A stretch of DNA of 64,000 bases from NCBI GenBank assembly GCA_000708525.1, contig JMRP01000003.1, positions 1 to 64,000 on the forward strand, read 5' to 3'. Positions 55,490 to 63,614 of the stretch are shown piece after piece (within the stretch, counting starts at the first letter, position 1; each line of letters opens with the position of its first letter). The DNA comes from Cyanobium sp. CACIAM 14. GTDB taxonomy: Bacteria > Cyanobacteriota > Cyanobacteriia > PCC-6307 > Cyanobiaceae. A program made the position numbers and the translations under genes. The notes under the pieces are model-generated. The model did not search any database and was not told the DNA's origin. It saw only the letters and a list, made by a program, of their open reading frames with translations.

Positions 55490-56824
55490 TTGGCCACCCA
55501 CGAAATCTTCATGCCGGCCCTCAGCTCCACGATGACGGAGGGCAAGATCGTGGAGTGGCTCAAGAAACCCGGCGACCGGGTGGAGCGGGGCGAGTCGGTG
55601 CTGGTGGTCGAGTCCGACAAGGCGGACATGGACGTGGAGGCCTTCCAGGAGGGCTTCCTGGCCGCGGTGCTGATGGAGGCGGGCAGCACGGCACCGGTGG
55701 GTGAGACCATCGGCCTGATCGTGGAAAGCGAAGCGGAGATCGCGGAGGCCCGGGCGGCGGCGCCTGCTCGAGCTGCCGCCGCTCCCGCGTCAGCCCCTGC
55801 CGCTCCTGCTCCAGCGCCTGCGGCCACCCCTGCGGCACCCGCACCGGTGCCTGCGACGCCCGCCCCCGTCCCGGCACCGGCACCGGTGGCGGTCCCCGCC
55901 CCCGCTCCCGCCGCCGACGGACGGGTGGTGGCCACCCCCCGGGCCCGCAAGCTCGCGGCGCAGCTGGGCGTTTCCCTCGCCGGGGTGCGGGGCAGCGGTC
56001 CCCACGGACGCATCCAGGCCGAGGACGTCGAGCAGGCTGCCGGCCAGCCGGTGAGCGTGCCGCGGGTGGCCGAGGGCAGCGCACCGGCCGTGGCTCCCGC
56101 CGCGGGCAACGGATCGGCTCCCGCGCCGGCAGGTCAGGCCTTCGGCCGCCCCGGCGAGACGGTGGCCTTCAACACCCTGCAGCAGGCCGTCGTCCGCAAC
56201 ATGAACGCCAGCCTGGCGGTCCCCTGCTTCCACGTCGGCTACACCATCACCACCGACCGGCTGGATGCCTTCTACAAGCAGGTGAAGTCCAAGGGGGTCA
56301 CCATGACCGCCCTGCTGGCGAAGGCGGTGGCCGTGACCCTGGCCCGCCATCCCCAGGTCAACGCTGCTGCCAGCGACACCGCGATGACCTACCCGGCCGG
56401 CGTCAACGTGGCGGTGGCTGTGGCGATGGACGACGGCGGCCTGATCACCCCCGTGCTGGCCGCGGCCGACCGCACTGATCTGTATTCCCTTTCGCGCACC
56501 TGGGCCGATCTGGTGGCCCGCTCCCGCTCGAAGCAGCTCAAGCCGGAGGAGTACAGCACCGGCACCTTCACCCTCTCCAACCTGGGCATGTTCGGCGTCG
56601 ACCGCTTCGATGCGATCCTGCCTCCGGGCACCGGCGCCATCCTGGCGGTGGCCGCCTCCCGCCCCGTGGTGGTGGCGCTGAAGGACGGTGCCATCGCGGT
56701 TCGCCGGCAGATGCAGGTGAACCTCACCGCCGATCACCGGGTGATCTACGGCACCCACGCCGCAGCGTTCCTCAAGGACCTGGCCGACCTGATCGAGAAC
56801 CACCCCGAGAGCCTGGCGCTCTAG
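55490..56824 (+). CDS. pdhC: Pyruvate dehydrogenase E2, dihydrolipoamide acetyltransferase
   Basis: A 444-residue core subunit. A single lipoyl domain (residues 1-80) carries the lipoyl Lys in VVESDKADMDVEAFQ. A linker of about 60 residues (about 85-145) is almost pure Ala/Pro with imperfect repeats. An E1/E3-binding segment follows (VVATPRARKLAAQLGVSL, GSGPHGRIQAEDVE). The catalytic domain ends in LTADHRVIYGTHAAAFL; the usual HRxxDG Asp is Tyr here, as in chloroplast-type E2. The start is an unusual TTG at 55490, fixed because the lipoyl domain starts there (ATHEIFMPALSSTMTEG). Partner lpdA is at 27.4 kb. Confidence 0.95.
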   Translation: MATHEIFMPALSSTMTEGKIVEWLKKPGDRVERGESVLVVESDKADMDVEAFQEGFLAAVLMEAGSTAPVGETIGLIVESEAEIAEARAAAPARAAAAPASAPAAPAPAPAATPAAPAPVPATPAPVPAPAPVAVPAPAPAADGRVVATPRARKLAAQLGVSLAGVRGSGPHGRIQAEDVEQAAGQPVSVPRVAEGSAPAVAPAAGNGSAPAPAGQAFGRPGETVAFNTLQQAVVRNMNASLAVPCFHVGYTITTDRLDAFYKQVKSKGVTMTALLAKAVAVTLARHPQVNAAASDTAMTYPAGVNVAVAVAMDDGGLITPVLAAADRTDLYSLSRTWADLVARSRSKQLKPEEYSTGTFTLSNLGMFGVDRFDAILPPGTGAILAVAASRPVVVALKDGAIAVRRQMQVNLTADHRVIYGTHAAAFLKDLADLIENHPESLAL

Positions 56825-56978
56825 CTCTCCTCCGGGTCGGTGGTGCCATCGCTCCCCGCTCGCGGCAGGCGGCAGGGGCGCCTCTCGGGCGCGGCCAGGC
56901 CCCTACCCTGCAGCCGCTTGCAGGCGGGCTTCCGCAGGGCAGCGGCTGTCCTTCCCACGCCGTTCCCGTCCCCTCCTC

Positions 56979-58130
56979 ATGCCCCCCACCCCTGATCCCG
57001 CCGACGGGCTCCTCTCCAGCTACGCCTTCGAGCTGCCGGACGATCTGATCGCCCAGGAGCCGGCCGAGCCGCGCCATGCCGCACGCCTCCTGGTCCTGGA
57101 TGCACCCGCTGCCGACCCCGCTGCCGCTGCTGCCCGCCATCGCCGCGTGTGGGATCTGCAGGAGGAGCTGAGACCCGGCGACCTGCTGGTGGTGAACGAC
57201 ACCCGGGTGCTGCGGGCCCGGCTGGCAGCCCGGCGGGCCAGCGGCGGAGCCGTGGAACTGCTCCTGCTGGAGCCCCGCGGCGAGGGGCTCTGGCTCTGCC
57301 TGGCCCGCCCGGCGAAGCGACTTCGCTCCGGCGAGATCCTCACGGTGGAGGCGGAGGGAGAGCCGGACCTGCCGGTCGTCGTCGAGGCCGCCGATCCGGC
57401 CAGTGGTGGCCGGCTGGTGCGCTTCCCGAAGGGCTGCGCCGATGCGGTGGCGATCGAACCCCTGCTGGAGCGCTACGGCTCCATGCCCCTGCCGCCCTAC
57501 ATCGAGGCCCGCGAAGGGAGGGACGACAGCCGCTACCAGACCCGCTATGCCGCCAGACCCGGCGCGGTGGCGGCCCCCACGGCCGGTCTGCATCTCAGTG
57601 ACGAGCTGCTCGAGGCGCTGGCGGCCAGGGGGGTCCATCTGGCCACGGTGACCCTGCACGTGGGCCTGGGAACATTCCGGCCGGTGGAGACCGAGGATCT
57701 CAGCCGGCTGGCCCTGCACAGCGAATGGGTGGAGGTGAGCCCGGTTCTGGCGGAGGCCGTGGAAGACTGCCGGGCCCGCGGAGGCCGCGTGATCGCCGTG
57801 GGTACCACGAGCGTGCGCAGTCTGGAGGGGGTGGCGGCCCTGAACGGGGGCCGGCTGGCGCCTCATGCGGGTCCGGTGAATCTGGTGATCCAGCCCGGAT
57901 TCCGCTTCGCCGTGGTGGAGGGACTGCTGACCAATTTCCACCTGCCGCGCAGCTCCCTGCTGCTCCTGGTCAGCGCCCTGGTGGGGCGTCGCCGGCTTCT
58001 TGCCCTCTACGCCGAGGCCATCGCCCATCGCTACCGCTTCTTCTCCTATGGCGATGCCATGTGGATTCCGCCCGAGGCCGTGCTCGACGCGGCCCGTGCG
58101 GACGATGCCGCGCCGGGGGGGATGGCCTAG
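56979..58130 (+). CDS. queA: S-adenosylmethionine:tRNA ribosyltransferase-isomerase
   Basis: A 383-residue enzyme that makes epoxyqueuosine at position 34 of tRNAs with GUN anticodons (Asp, Asn, His, Tyr). SSYAFELPDDLIAQEPAEPR is the start; LRPGDLLVVNDTRVLRARL, GSMPLPPYIEAR, YQTRYAARPGAVAAPTAGLHL and LHVGLGTFRPVETEDL carry the family motifs, with TNFHLPRSSLLLLVSAL near the end. The tRNA-His (GTG) in this window is a natural substrate. It follows the E2 gene by 154 bases that hold no clear feature, and precedes the dioxygenase-like gene by 25. Confidence 0.96.
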   Translation: MPPTPDPADGLLSSYAFELPDDLIAQEPAEPRHAARLLVLDAPAADPAAAAARHRRVWDLQEELRPGDLLVVNDTRVLRARLAARRASGGAVELLLLEPRGEGLWLCLARPAKRLRSGEILTVEAEGEPDLPVVVEAADPASGGRLVRFPKGCADAVAIEPLLERYGSMPLPPYIEAREGRDDSRYQTRYAARPGAVAAPTAGLHLSDELLEALAARGVHLATVTLHVGLGTFRPVETEDLSRLALHSEWVEVSPVLAEAVEDCRARGGRVIAVGTTSVRSLEGVAALNGGRLAPHAGPVNLVIQPGFRFAVVEGLLTNFHLPRSSLLLLVSALVGRRRLLALYAEAIAHRYRFFSYGDAMWIPPEAVLDAARADDAAPGGMA

Positions 58131-58155
58131 CGTCACGAAGTGCGTTGATGCCCCG

Positions 58156-59097
58156 ATGGCCATGGGCCCTGCGACCCGACTTGCCGGCAACCCGGCCACC
58201 AGCCTGGCCAGGAACGGCTACGCGGTGATCAAGGGGGCGATTCCGTCCGAGCGCATCAATGCCCTGCTGGCCTCCCTGGAGCGGATCAAACGCTCGCGAC
58301 GGTTCCGTTTCCGCGCCCAGGGAACCAATTCCTTCGAGTCTCCCAATCTGGACGTCCAGGGGAATCTGAGGAATTCCATCCACAATCCCCATCTACTGGG
58401 AGCCCTGCCGGCCTTTCGGAAGACCGTCGAAGCCATCATCTTCTCGGATCAGCTCTACCGCTGCCTCTGCCAGGAAGCCGGCGAAGGCGTGTACGTGAAC
58501 TGGCAGACGATGCTCTTCGATCGCAGCGTCGGCACCAAGAACCATCAGGACAGCTGGTATCTGGACACGGATCCCCCCGGTGGTGTGATCGGCGCCTGGA
58601 TCGCCCTGGAGGATATCTCCATGGAGTGCGGGCCGTTCAAGATCTACGAGCGCACCAACAAGGCACGGATCGATCCCTCCGATTACGACTTCTCCGACCT
58701 CGAACACGATCAGGCCTTCCAGCGGGACCATCCCGAGGCTCGCTGCGTCCGCCTGCTGCCGGCCAAGGGGGATGTGATTCTCTGGGATTCCCTGTTGGTG
58801 CATGGTGCCGACATGCCCACCTCCGACGTGAAAACCAGGAAGTCACTGACGGCTCACTTCTATCACCTCGGCAAGGCGGTTCAGGATCAGCCGATCAAGC
58901 GATCGTTCTCCATCTACGATCACCGGGCGCCGGCGAAATCGCGGCACCGGAACATCCTCAAGGCGGCCACGATCAATCCCCTCGTTTACAGCAGTCTCTG
59001 CATCGGCCTGGCGGCCTTTAAATCGCCTGCCCTCGTCGGCAGGGGCAATGAACTCACCGAGATCCGTACCGTGGTGGGTGACAGGGCAGCGGTCTGA
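58156..59097 (+). CDS. Phytanoyl-CoA dioxygenase family protein (Fe(II)/2-oxoglutarate type)
   Basis: A 313-residue double-stranded beta-helix oxygenase. NHQDSWYLDTDPP holds the HxD iron ligands near residue 137-139; LLVHGADMP gives the distal His near residue 215, and TRKSLTAHFYHLG the Arg that binds 2-oxoglutarate. IALEDISMECGPFKIYERTN is the family's central strand. Substrate is unknown: phytanoyl-CoA, ectoine and many other hydroxylations occur in this family. G+C falls to about 55-60% by eye versus about 70% in queA, hinting at recent acquisition. ATG 58156 is followed by MAMGPATRLA. It ends 90 bases before the sodB side. Confidence 0.85.
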   Translation: MAMGPATRLAGNPATSLARNGYAVIKGAIPSERINALLASLERIKRSRRFRFRAQGTNSFESPNLDVQGNLRNSIHNPHLLGALPAFRKTVEAIIFSDQLYRCLCQEAGEGVYVNWQTMLFDRSVGTKNHQDSWYLDTDPPGGVIGAWIALEDISMECGPFKIYERTNKARIDPSDYDFSDLEHDQAFQRDHPEARCVRLLPAKGDVILWDSLLVHGADMPTSDVKTRKSLTAHFYHLGKAVQDQPIKRSFSIYDHRAPAKSRHRNILKAATINPLVYSSLCIGLAAFKSPALVGRGNELTEIRTVVGDRAAV

Positions 59098-59153
59098 GGT
59101 CTCGGTCCGCCGCCGGCCGCTGACCCTGCGGGTTTCGGCGGGGTTTCGGCAAT

Positions 59154-59186
59154 AAAAAAACCTCCGGATCCCTCGGGCTCCGGAGG
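59154..59186 (-). terminator. Rho-independent terminator of sodB
   Basis: On the minus strand a stem CCTCCGGA/TCCGGAGG, 8 bp with an inner CCC/GGG pair in the loop, is followed by seven T (plus-strand A7 at 59154-59160). It lies 45 bases past the sodB stop. It also sits close to the end of the convergent dioxygenase gene and can shield both. Confidence 0.88.
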
Positions 59187-59231
59187 TGGTGGATGACGGG
59201 ATCAGGCGACGATCAGCGGATCAGGCAATGA

Positions 59232-59831
59232 TCAGCCCGCTGCGAGGTTGGCGGCCACGAACTCCCAGTTGACCAGCTTGTCGAGGAAGGTGGTCATGTA
59301 ATCGGGGCGGCGATTCTGGTAGTCGAGGTAGTAGGCGTGCTCCCAGACGTCCATGGTGAGCAGGGCCTTCTGGCCATGGGCCAGAGGGAGATCGGCGTTA
59401 GCGGTCTTGGTGATCTTCAGGGTGCCGCCATCGAGCACCAGCCAGGCCCAGCCGCTGCCGAACTGGGTGGCGCCGGCGGTCTTGAACTGCTCCTTGAAGG
59501 CCTCGAAACTGCCGAAGTCGGCGTTGATCTTCTCCGCCAGGGCGCCGCTGGGCTCGCCACCGCCACCGGGCTTCATGCACTGCCAGTAGAAGCTGTGGTT
59601 CCACACCTGGGCGGCGTTGTTGAACACACCGGCCTTCCCCGCGTCACCGGCCACGGCCAGGATCACCTCCTCCAGGCTCTTGCCTTCGAGGTCGGTGCCT
59701 TCGATCGCCTTGTTGAGGTTGGTGACGTAGGCCGCGTGATGTTTGCCGTGGTGGAATTCCAGGGTCTGCCGTGAGATGTGGGGCTCGAGTGCGTCGAGGC
59801 CGTAGGGCAGTTCGGGCAGCTGATGAGCCAT
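59232..59831 (-). CDS. sodB: Superoxide dismutase (Fe)
   Basis: A 199-residue Fe/Mn-type superoxide dismutase. [20 protein letters not shown] starts it; metal ligands are His in [14 protein letters not shown], His in [10 protein letters not shown], and the Asp and His of [32 protein letters not shown] and the AATQFGSGW-type segment fit Fe enzymes, as does Gln near AAQVWNHS. It scavenges superoxide in the cytoplasm. ATG 59831, a -10-like TACAAT at 59854-59859, and a strong terminator give it its own transcription. It is 130 bases from the FKBP gene upstream. Confidence 0.97.
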   Translation of the reverse strand: MAHQLPELPYGLDALEPHISRQTLEFHHGKHHAAYVTNLNKAIEGTDLEGKSLEEVILAVAGDAGKAGVFNNAAQVWNHSFYWQCMKPGGGGEPSGALAEKINADFGSFEAFKEQFKTAGATQFGSGWAWLVLDGGTLKITKTANADLPLAHGQKALLTMDVWEHAYYLDYQNRRPDYMTTFLDKLVNWEFVAANLAAG

Positions 59832-59853
59832 GAGGAATCGTTTCGGCTAGGGC

Positions 59854-59859
59854 ATTGTA
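59854..59859 (-). promoter_or_regulatory. Candidate -10 element of sodB
   Basis: On the minus strand TACAAT stands 22 bases before the ATG, inside the 130-base gap after the FKBP gene. No clear -35 hexamer is visible at the right distance, so the call is tentative. Confidence 0.4.
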
Positions 59860-59961
59860 ACGATGATCACCGGCTGCCCGGCCCCGGACCTGCGGCTTGA
59901 GCGGGCGCGCGGCATCCCGGACAGGTGCATGCTGAGCACGGGGATGGGCACGTGGGGCAGG

Positions 59962-60609
59962 TCAGTTCTTCACTTCGAGCAATTCCACCTCGAAGATCAG
60001 GGTGGCGTTGGGAGGGATCACACCGCCGGCTCCCCGCTCGCCGTAGGCCAGATCGGCAGGAATCACCAGCTTGCGCTTGCCGCCCACCTTCATGCCGGCC
60101 ACCCCCTCGTCCCAGCCCCGGATCACCCGGCCGGCTCCGAGGGGAAAGCTGAAGGGGCCGCGGCCGTAGCTGCTGTCGAACTCCTTGCCGTTGGTCAGGG
60201 TGCCGCGGTAGTTGACCACGACCGTGCTCCCGGCGGAGGCCTCCGGGCCGTCGCCCACGGTCAGATCGGTGATGCGCAGACCGCTGGGGGTGGTGCGCTC
60301 GGTCGGGGCGACGATGTCCCCGCCCAGGGCGGCGGCGCCGCTGGAGGCCAGGTCGCCTGTGGTGTCGGGGGCCATGCTGAAGAGGGTGGGGTTGGGGTCG
60401 TCGGGATCGAGTTCGAGCGGAGCCACCACGGCCGCCCGGGCGGAGGGTGCCGCCGCCGGGCCACCGGCGATGGCCACGGCCTGCTGAAGGACCGAGTCGC
60501 CCGCCGCCGGCGGGGCCGCCTTCACCACGGAGGGGGAGACGAGCTGGCTCACCAGGGCCAGCGTCAGGCAGGCCACGCAGACCAATGAGCTGATCAGGAT
60601 GTCGCGCAT
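59962..60609 (-). CDS. FKBP-type peptidyl-prolyl isomerase with N-terminal signal
   Basis: A 215-residue protein. Residues 1-31 ([20 protein letters not shown], then VKAAP) are a signal peptide or anchor, so it is exported to the periplasm or lumen. A low-complexity region of about 70 residues follows, and the FKBP domain begins near residue 108: [70 protein letters not shown] and [16 protein letters not shown]. The aromatic active-site residues (Tyr, Phe, Trp) are kept. It starts 39 bases after the coiled-coil gene. Confidence 0.92.
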   Translation of the reverse strand: MRDILISSLVCVACLTLALVSQLVSPSVVKAAPPAAGDSVLQQAVAIAGGPAAAPSARAAVVAPLELDPDDPNPTLFSMAPDTTGDLASSGAAALGGDIVAPTERTTPSGLRITDLTVGDGPEASAGSTVVVNYRGTLTNGKEFDSSYGRGPFSFPLGAGRVIRGWDEGVAGMKVGGKRKLVIPADLAYGERGAGGVIPPNATLIFEVELLEVKN

Positions 60610-60647
60610 GCCGGAGGTTCCTGGGTGGGGCGATTCTGCCAGTGCCT

Positions 60648-60989
60648 TCACTCGGCAGCTTCGCCGTTGCCCTGACGCTGCCGCAGCGTCTGCTCGAGCC
60701 GGTCGATGCGTCCCCGCAGCTCGTCCACCTCCCGTTGCCGCGCCAGGCCCAGATCCTGCAGCAGCTGATCCCGGTTGCGCTCCAGCTGACGTTCGGCCTG
60801 CTGTTCCAGTTCCGGTGTCTCGCCGCGCAGCGCCTTGAGGACGTCCTCGACCAGGGCGGAGGCATGGGAGGGGTCGAGCCGGCCGCTGCTCACCCACTCC
60901 TGGCTGACGTACTTGAGCCGGTCGGCCACCAGTGAGGTGGTGCCGAGGCCGCGCAGCAGCAGCATCTGCAGCAGATTGCCCTGGTCCAT
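60648..60989 (-). CDS. Small coiled-coil protein, phasin-like
   Basis: A 113-residue acidic protein. [28 protein letters not shown] starts it, and about 60-105 is a strong coiled coil ([42 protein letters not shown]). The build resembles the phasin-type small proteins of cyanobacteria, some annotated as poly(hydroxyalkanoate)-granule-associated, but there is no proof of that here, and no PHA synthase is seen in the window. ATG 60989 is preferred to an in-frame start 15 codons earlier. It starts 68 bases from the divergent lnt gene. Confidence 0.78.
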   Translation of the reverse strand: MDQGNLLQMLLLRGLGTTSLVADRLKYVSQEWVSSGRLDPSHASALVEDVLKALRGETPELEQQAERQLERNRDQLLQDLGLARQREVDELRGRIDRLEQTLRQRQGNGEAAE

Positions 60990-61057
60990 GACGGAGGTTT
61001 CCTTGGGGAAACGGCGTGATTCCTCTCCGACCATGGCGCCTGCGACGCCAGCCGACC

Positions 61058-62572
61058 ATGGGCAATGACCGTCGGCCCCGCTGGCTCCTGGCGACCGCGG
61101 CCGGTCTTCTGGCGGGGATCAGCCTGCCGCCCCTGGGCTGGCCATGGCTGCTCTGGCCCGCTCTGGCCGTGCTCTGGGGGCTGGTCGTCAGCGGCAGCCC
61201 GGCCGGCACTGCCGCCCGCCCCGCGCTGGGGCCCGCCGCATGGGCTGGCGGCTGCTGGGGGCTGGCGGCGGTGCTGATCAGCCACCGCTGGCTGCTGTGG
61301 CTGCACCCCCTGGACTGGATCGGCGTGCCCGGCCCCCTGAGCCTGCCGATCTGTGTGCTGCTCTGGCTCGCCTGCGGCCTGGCCGGCGGCGCTCTGGTGG
61401 CGGCCTGGGGGGCGCTGGTGGCTCGGTGCGACGGCCGTCGCCTCAGCACGGCCCTGCTGGCGGCGGCCCTGTGGGGCCTGGCCGAGGTGAGCCTGTCGCG
61501 CGGACCGCTCTTCTGGCTGGGGCTGGGGGCCTCCGCCCTGCCCGGGGATCGGGCCCTGGCCGGGCTGGCCTCGCTCGGCGGGGCCGGGCTGCTGGCCTGC
61601 GCTCAGCTGCTGATCGGCTGGGGTCTATGGCGCACCGTGACGGCGACGGGCCGACCGCTGCGCTGGGGCCTCACGACCGCGGTCCTGGTGCTGGCGGCCC
61701 ATCTGCTCGGAATGGCGCTGGTGGCAGGCCCCGCGGCGGCCAGTGGACCGACGGAGCGATGGCTGGTGCTCCAGCCCGCCATTCCCACACGCCGGAAGTT
61801 CGAGGCCGCCCAGCAGCGGCTGCTGCTGCGGCAGCTGGCGGTGGCCCAGCGACAGGCGCTCGCCCTGTCCGACGGCTCCGGACCGGCACCGCTACGGGGG
61901 CTGCTGCTGCCCGAGGGCGCCCTGGCCCTGGCGCAGCCGCTGCCCGAGGTGGCGCCTGTGGAGGTGCTCAGCGGCGGTTTCCGCCAGGTTGGCCTGGAGC
62001 TGCGCAGCAGCCTGCTGCGTTTCGCTCCGGGGGAGCGCACGGCCGGCGGCTGGATCGACAAGCATCGGGTGGTGCCCCTGGGGGAGTGGGTGCCCTTCGC
62101 CGGCCTCTGGCGCTGGAGCGGCCTCTCGGCGGTGGGGGGGATCGAGCCGGGTGCGGCCTCCCGCCTGCTGGCCCGCCCCGGCGGCCCCGTAGCGGTGGCC
62201 ATCTGCTACGAGCTCTCCGATGGGGCGGCTCTGGCGGCCGCCAGCCGCCAGGGAGCCCGCTGGCTGCTGGCCAGCGCCAATCTCGATCCCTATCCGAGGA
62301 TGCTGCAGCAGCAGTTCATCGCCCTCGCACGCCTGCGGGCGATCGAGACCGGCCGCTGGCTGATCAGTTCGGCCAACACCGGCCCGAGCCTCGCAGTGGA
62401 TCCCTCCGGACGGGTGCGGGATCAGATGCCGCCGGGCCGGGCCGGAACCGCGATCCTCACGTTGCGGCAGCGATCGGCCCTCACGGCCTACGACCTCTGG
62501 GGCGAATGGCCGCTGCTGGGCCTCGCCGGTTCCGCGGCTCTCTGGCGCTCGGCTCCCTGGCGCTCGAGGTAG
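61058..62572 (+). CDS. lnt: Apolipoprotein N-acyltransferase
   Basis: A 504-residue membrane enzyme. The N-terminal half has about six helices ([31 protein letters not shown] and others); the C-terminal half is a nitrilase-fold domain. The triad: Glu in [10 protein letters not shown], Lys in [16 protein letters not shown], Cys in [13 protein letters not shown], the usual E-K-C of Lnt. It adds an acyl chain to the N-terminal Cys of lipoproteins. ATG 61058 ([11 protein letters not shown]) is chosen. The 3' end overlaps the convergent mechanosensitive channel by 85 bases. Confidence 0.93.
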   Translation: MGNDRRPRWLLATAAGLLAGISLPPLGWPWLLWPALAVLWGLVVSGSPAGTAARPALGPAAWAGGCWGLAAVLISHRWLLWLHPLDWIGVPGPLSLPICVLLWLACGLAGGALVAAWGALVARCDGRRLSTALLAAALWGLAEVSLSRGPLFWLGLGASALPGDRALAGLASLGGAGLLACAQLLIGWGLWRTVTATGRPLRWGLTTAVLVLAAHLLGMALVAGPAAASGPTERWLVLQPAIPTRRKFEAAQQRLLLRQLAVAQRQALALSDGSGPAPLRGLLLPEGALALAQPLPEVAPVEVLSGGFRQVGLELRSSLLRFAPGERTAGGWIDKHRVVPLGEWVPFAGLWRWSGLSAVGGIEPGAASRLLARPGGPVAVAICYELSDGAALAAASRQGARWLLASANLDPYPRMLQQQFIALARLRAIETGRWLISSANTGPSLAVDPSGRVRDQMPPGRAGTAILTLRQRSALTAYDLWGEWPLLGLAGSAALWRSAPWRSR

Positions 62573-63588
62573 GGGGTCTGGGCTGGGTGGGCGAAGCCGA
62601 TGCCTTCGGCTTCGAAGCTCCGCAGGATGTCGAGATGGATCTTCTGCTGCAGATCCAGAAACAGCCCCATGTCCCCATCCGGCACGAAGAACACGAACTC
62701 GACTTCCAGGGCGGAGGCGGCGAAGGCGGTGAGGTGGCAGCGGTCGAACTCGGCGGGTGGATGGGCTCTCACCGCCGCGGCCACCAGCTCCGGGATCGCC
62801 GCCACCGTCTCCACGGGCGTGTCGTAGAGGATCCCGATCGTGTGGGCGACGCGGCGGCGGGGCAGGTCACCGAAATTGCGGATCGTCTGGTTCAGCAGAT
62901 CCTCGTTGCTGATCACGATGCGCTCCCCGCTGAGGCTGCGGATGACGGACGAGCGCAGCCCCACCCGCTCCACCGTTCCGAGCGCATCGCCGAAGCGGAT
63001 GACGTCGCCGATGCGGAAGGGTTCGTCGAGGAGGATCGTGAGGTAGCTGATGAAGCTGGTGAAGGGTCCCTTCAGGGCCAGGCCGATGCCGATGCCGGCC
63101 CCGGCCAGGGAGGCGTAGACCGCCCCCAGGGCGACCCCCTGGTTCTGCAGGAACACCAGCGCACCGATGATCCAGACGACGGTGCGGAGCATGGGGGCCA
63201 GCCCGTCCAGGGTGGCCATCCGCTGCTCGCGACCCAGGCGCCGCATGGAGCGCCTGATCAGCAGCAGCAGGGCCCGGTTGGTGAGCCGCACGATCAGCAC
63301 GATCGCCACCAGCAGCAGGGCGCCGCTCACGAAGCGATCGTCGAATGGCAGGGTGCCTCCCCAGCCGCTGATCAGGGTCTGCCAGCCCCACCAGAGCATG
63401 GCCAGATAGCCGAGCGGGGCGGCGGTGCCGAGGATGAGCTTCAGCAGGGCGTCATCGGTGCCGGAGGCGGTGCGTGCGGTGAGGCGTCCCAGCAGGCGTG
63501 CCGCCAGCCGGGTGGCCAGCCAGACGGCGGCGGAACCACCAAGAACCCGGATCGTGGCTCCCAGGAACGTGACGCCGAGAGAGGTCAT
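62488..63588 (-). CDS. Mechanosensitive channel, MscS family
   Basis: A 366-residue channel. N-terminal helices include VTFLGATIRVLGGSAAVWLATRL and LLLVAIVLIVRLTNRAL; the pore helix is LGAVYASLAGAGIGIGLALKGPFTSFISYL near residue 180, Gly/Ala-rich as in MscS. The beta domain has FRIGDVIRFGDALGTVERVGLRSSVIRSLSGERIVISNEDLLNQ, where NEDL takes the place of the usual PN. The last 80 residues are soluble. It is larger than the 35-kb paralogue and distinct. ATG 63588 is chosen. It lies 26 bases from the ArsJ-like gene. Confidence 0.9.
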   Translation of the reverse strand: MTSLGVTFLGATIRVLGGSAAVWLATRLAARLLGRLTARTASGTDDALLKLILGTAAPLGYLAMLWWGWQTLISGWGGTLPFDDRFVSGALLLVAIVLIVRLTNRALLLLIRRSMRRLGREQRMATLDGLAPMLRTVVWIIGALVFLQNQGVALGAVYASLAGAGIGIGLALKGPFTSFISYLTILLDEPFRIGDVIRFGDALGTVERVGLRSSVIRSLSGERIVISNEDLLNQTIRNFGDLPRRRVAHTIGILYDTPVETVAAIPELVAAAVRAHPPAEFDRCHLTAFAASALEVEFVFFVPDGDMGLFLDLQQKIHLDILRSFEAEGIGFAHPAQTPYLERQGAERQRAAEPARPSSGHSPQRS

Positions 63589-63614
63589 GGCTTCGGGTGG
63601 GGCTGGCCTCACCC

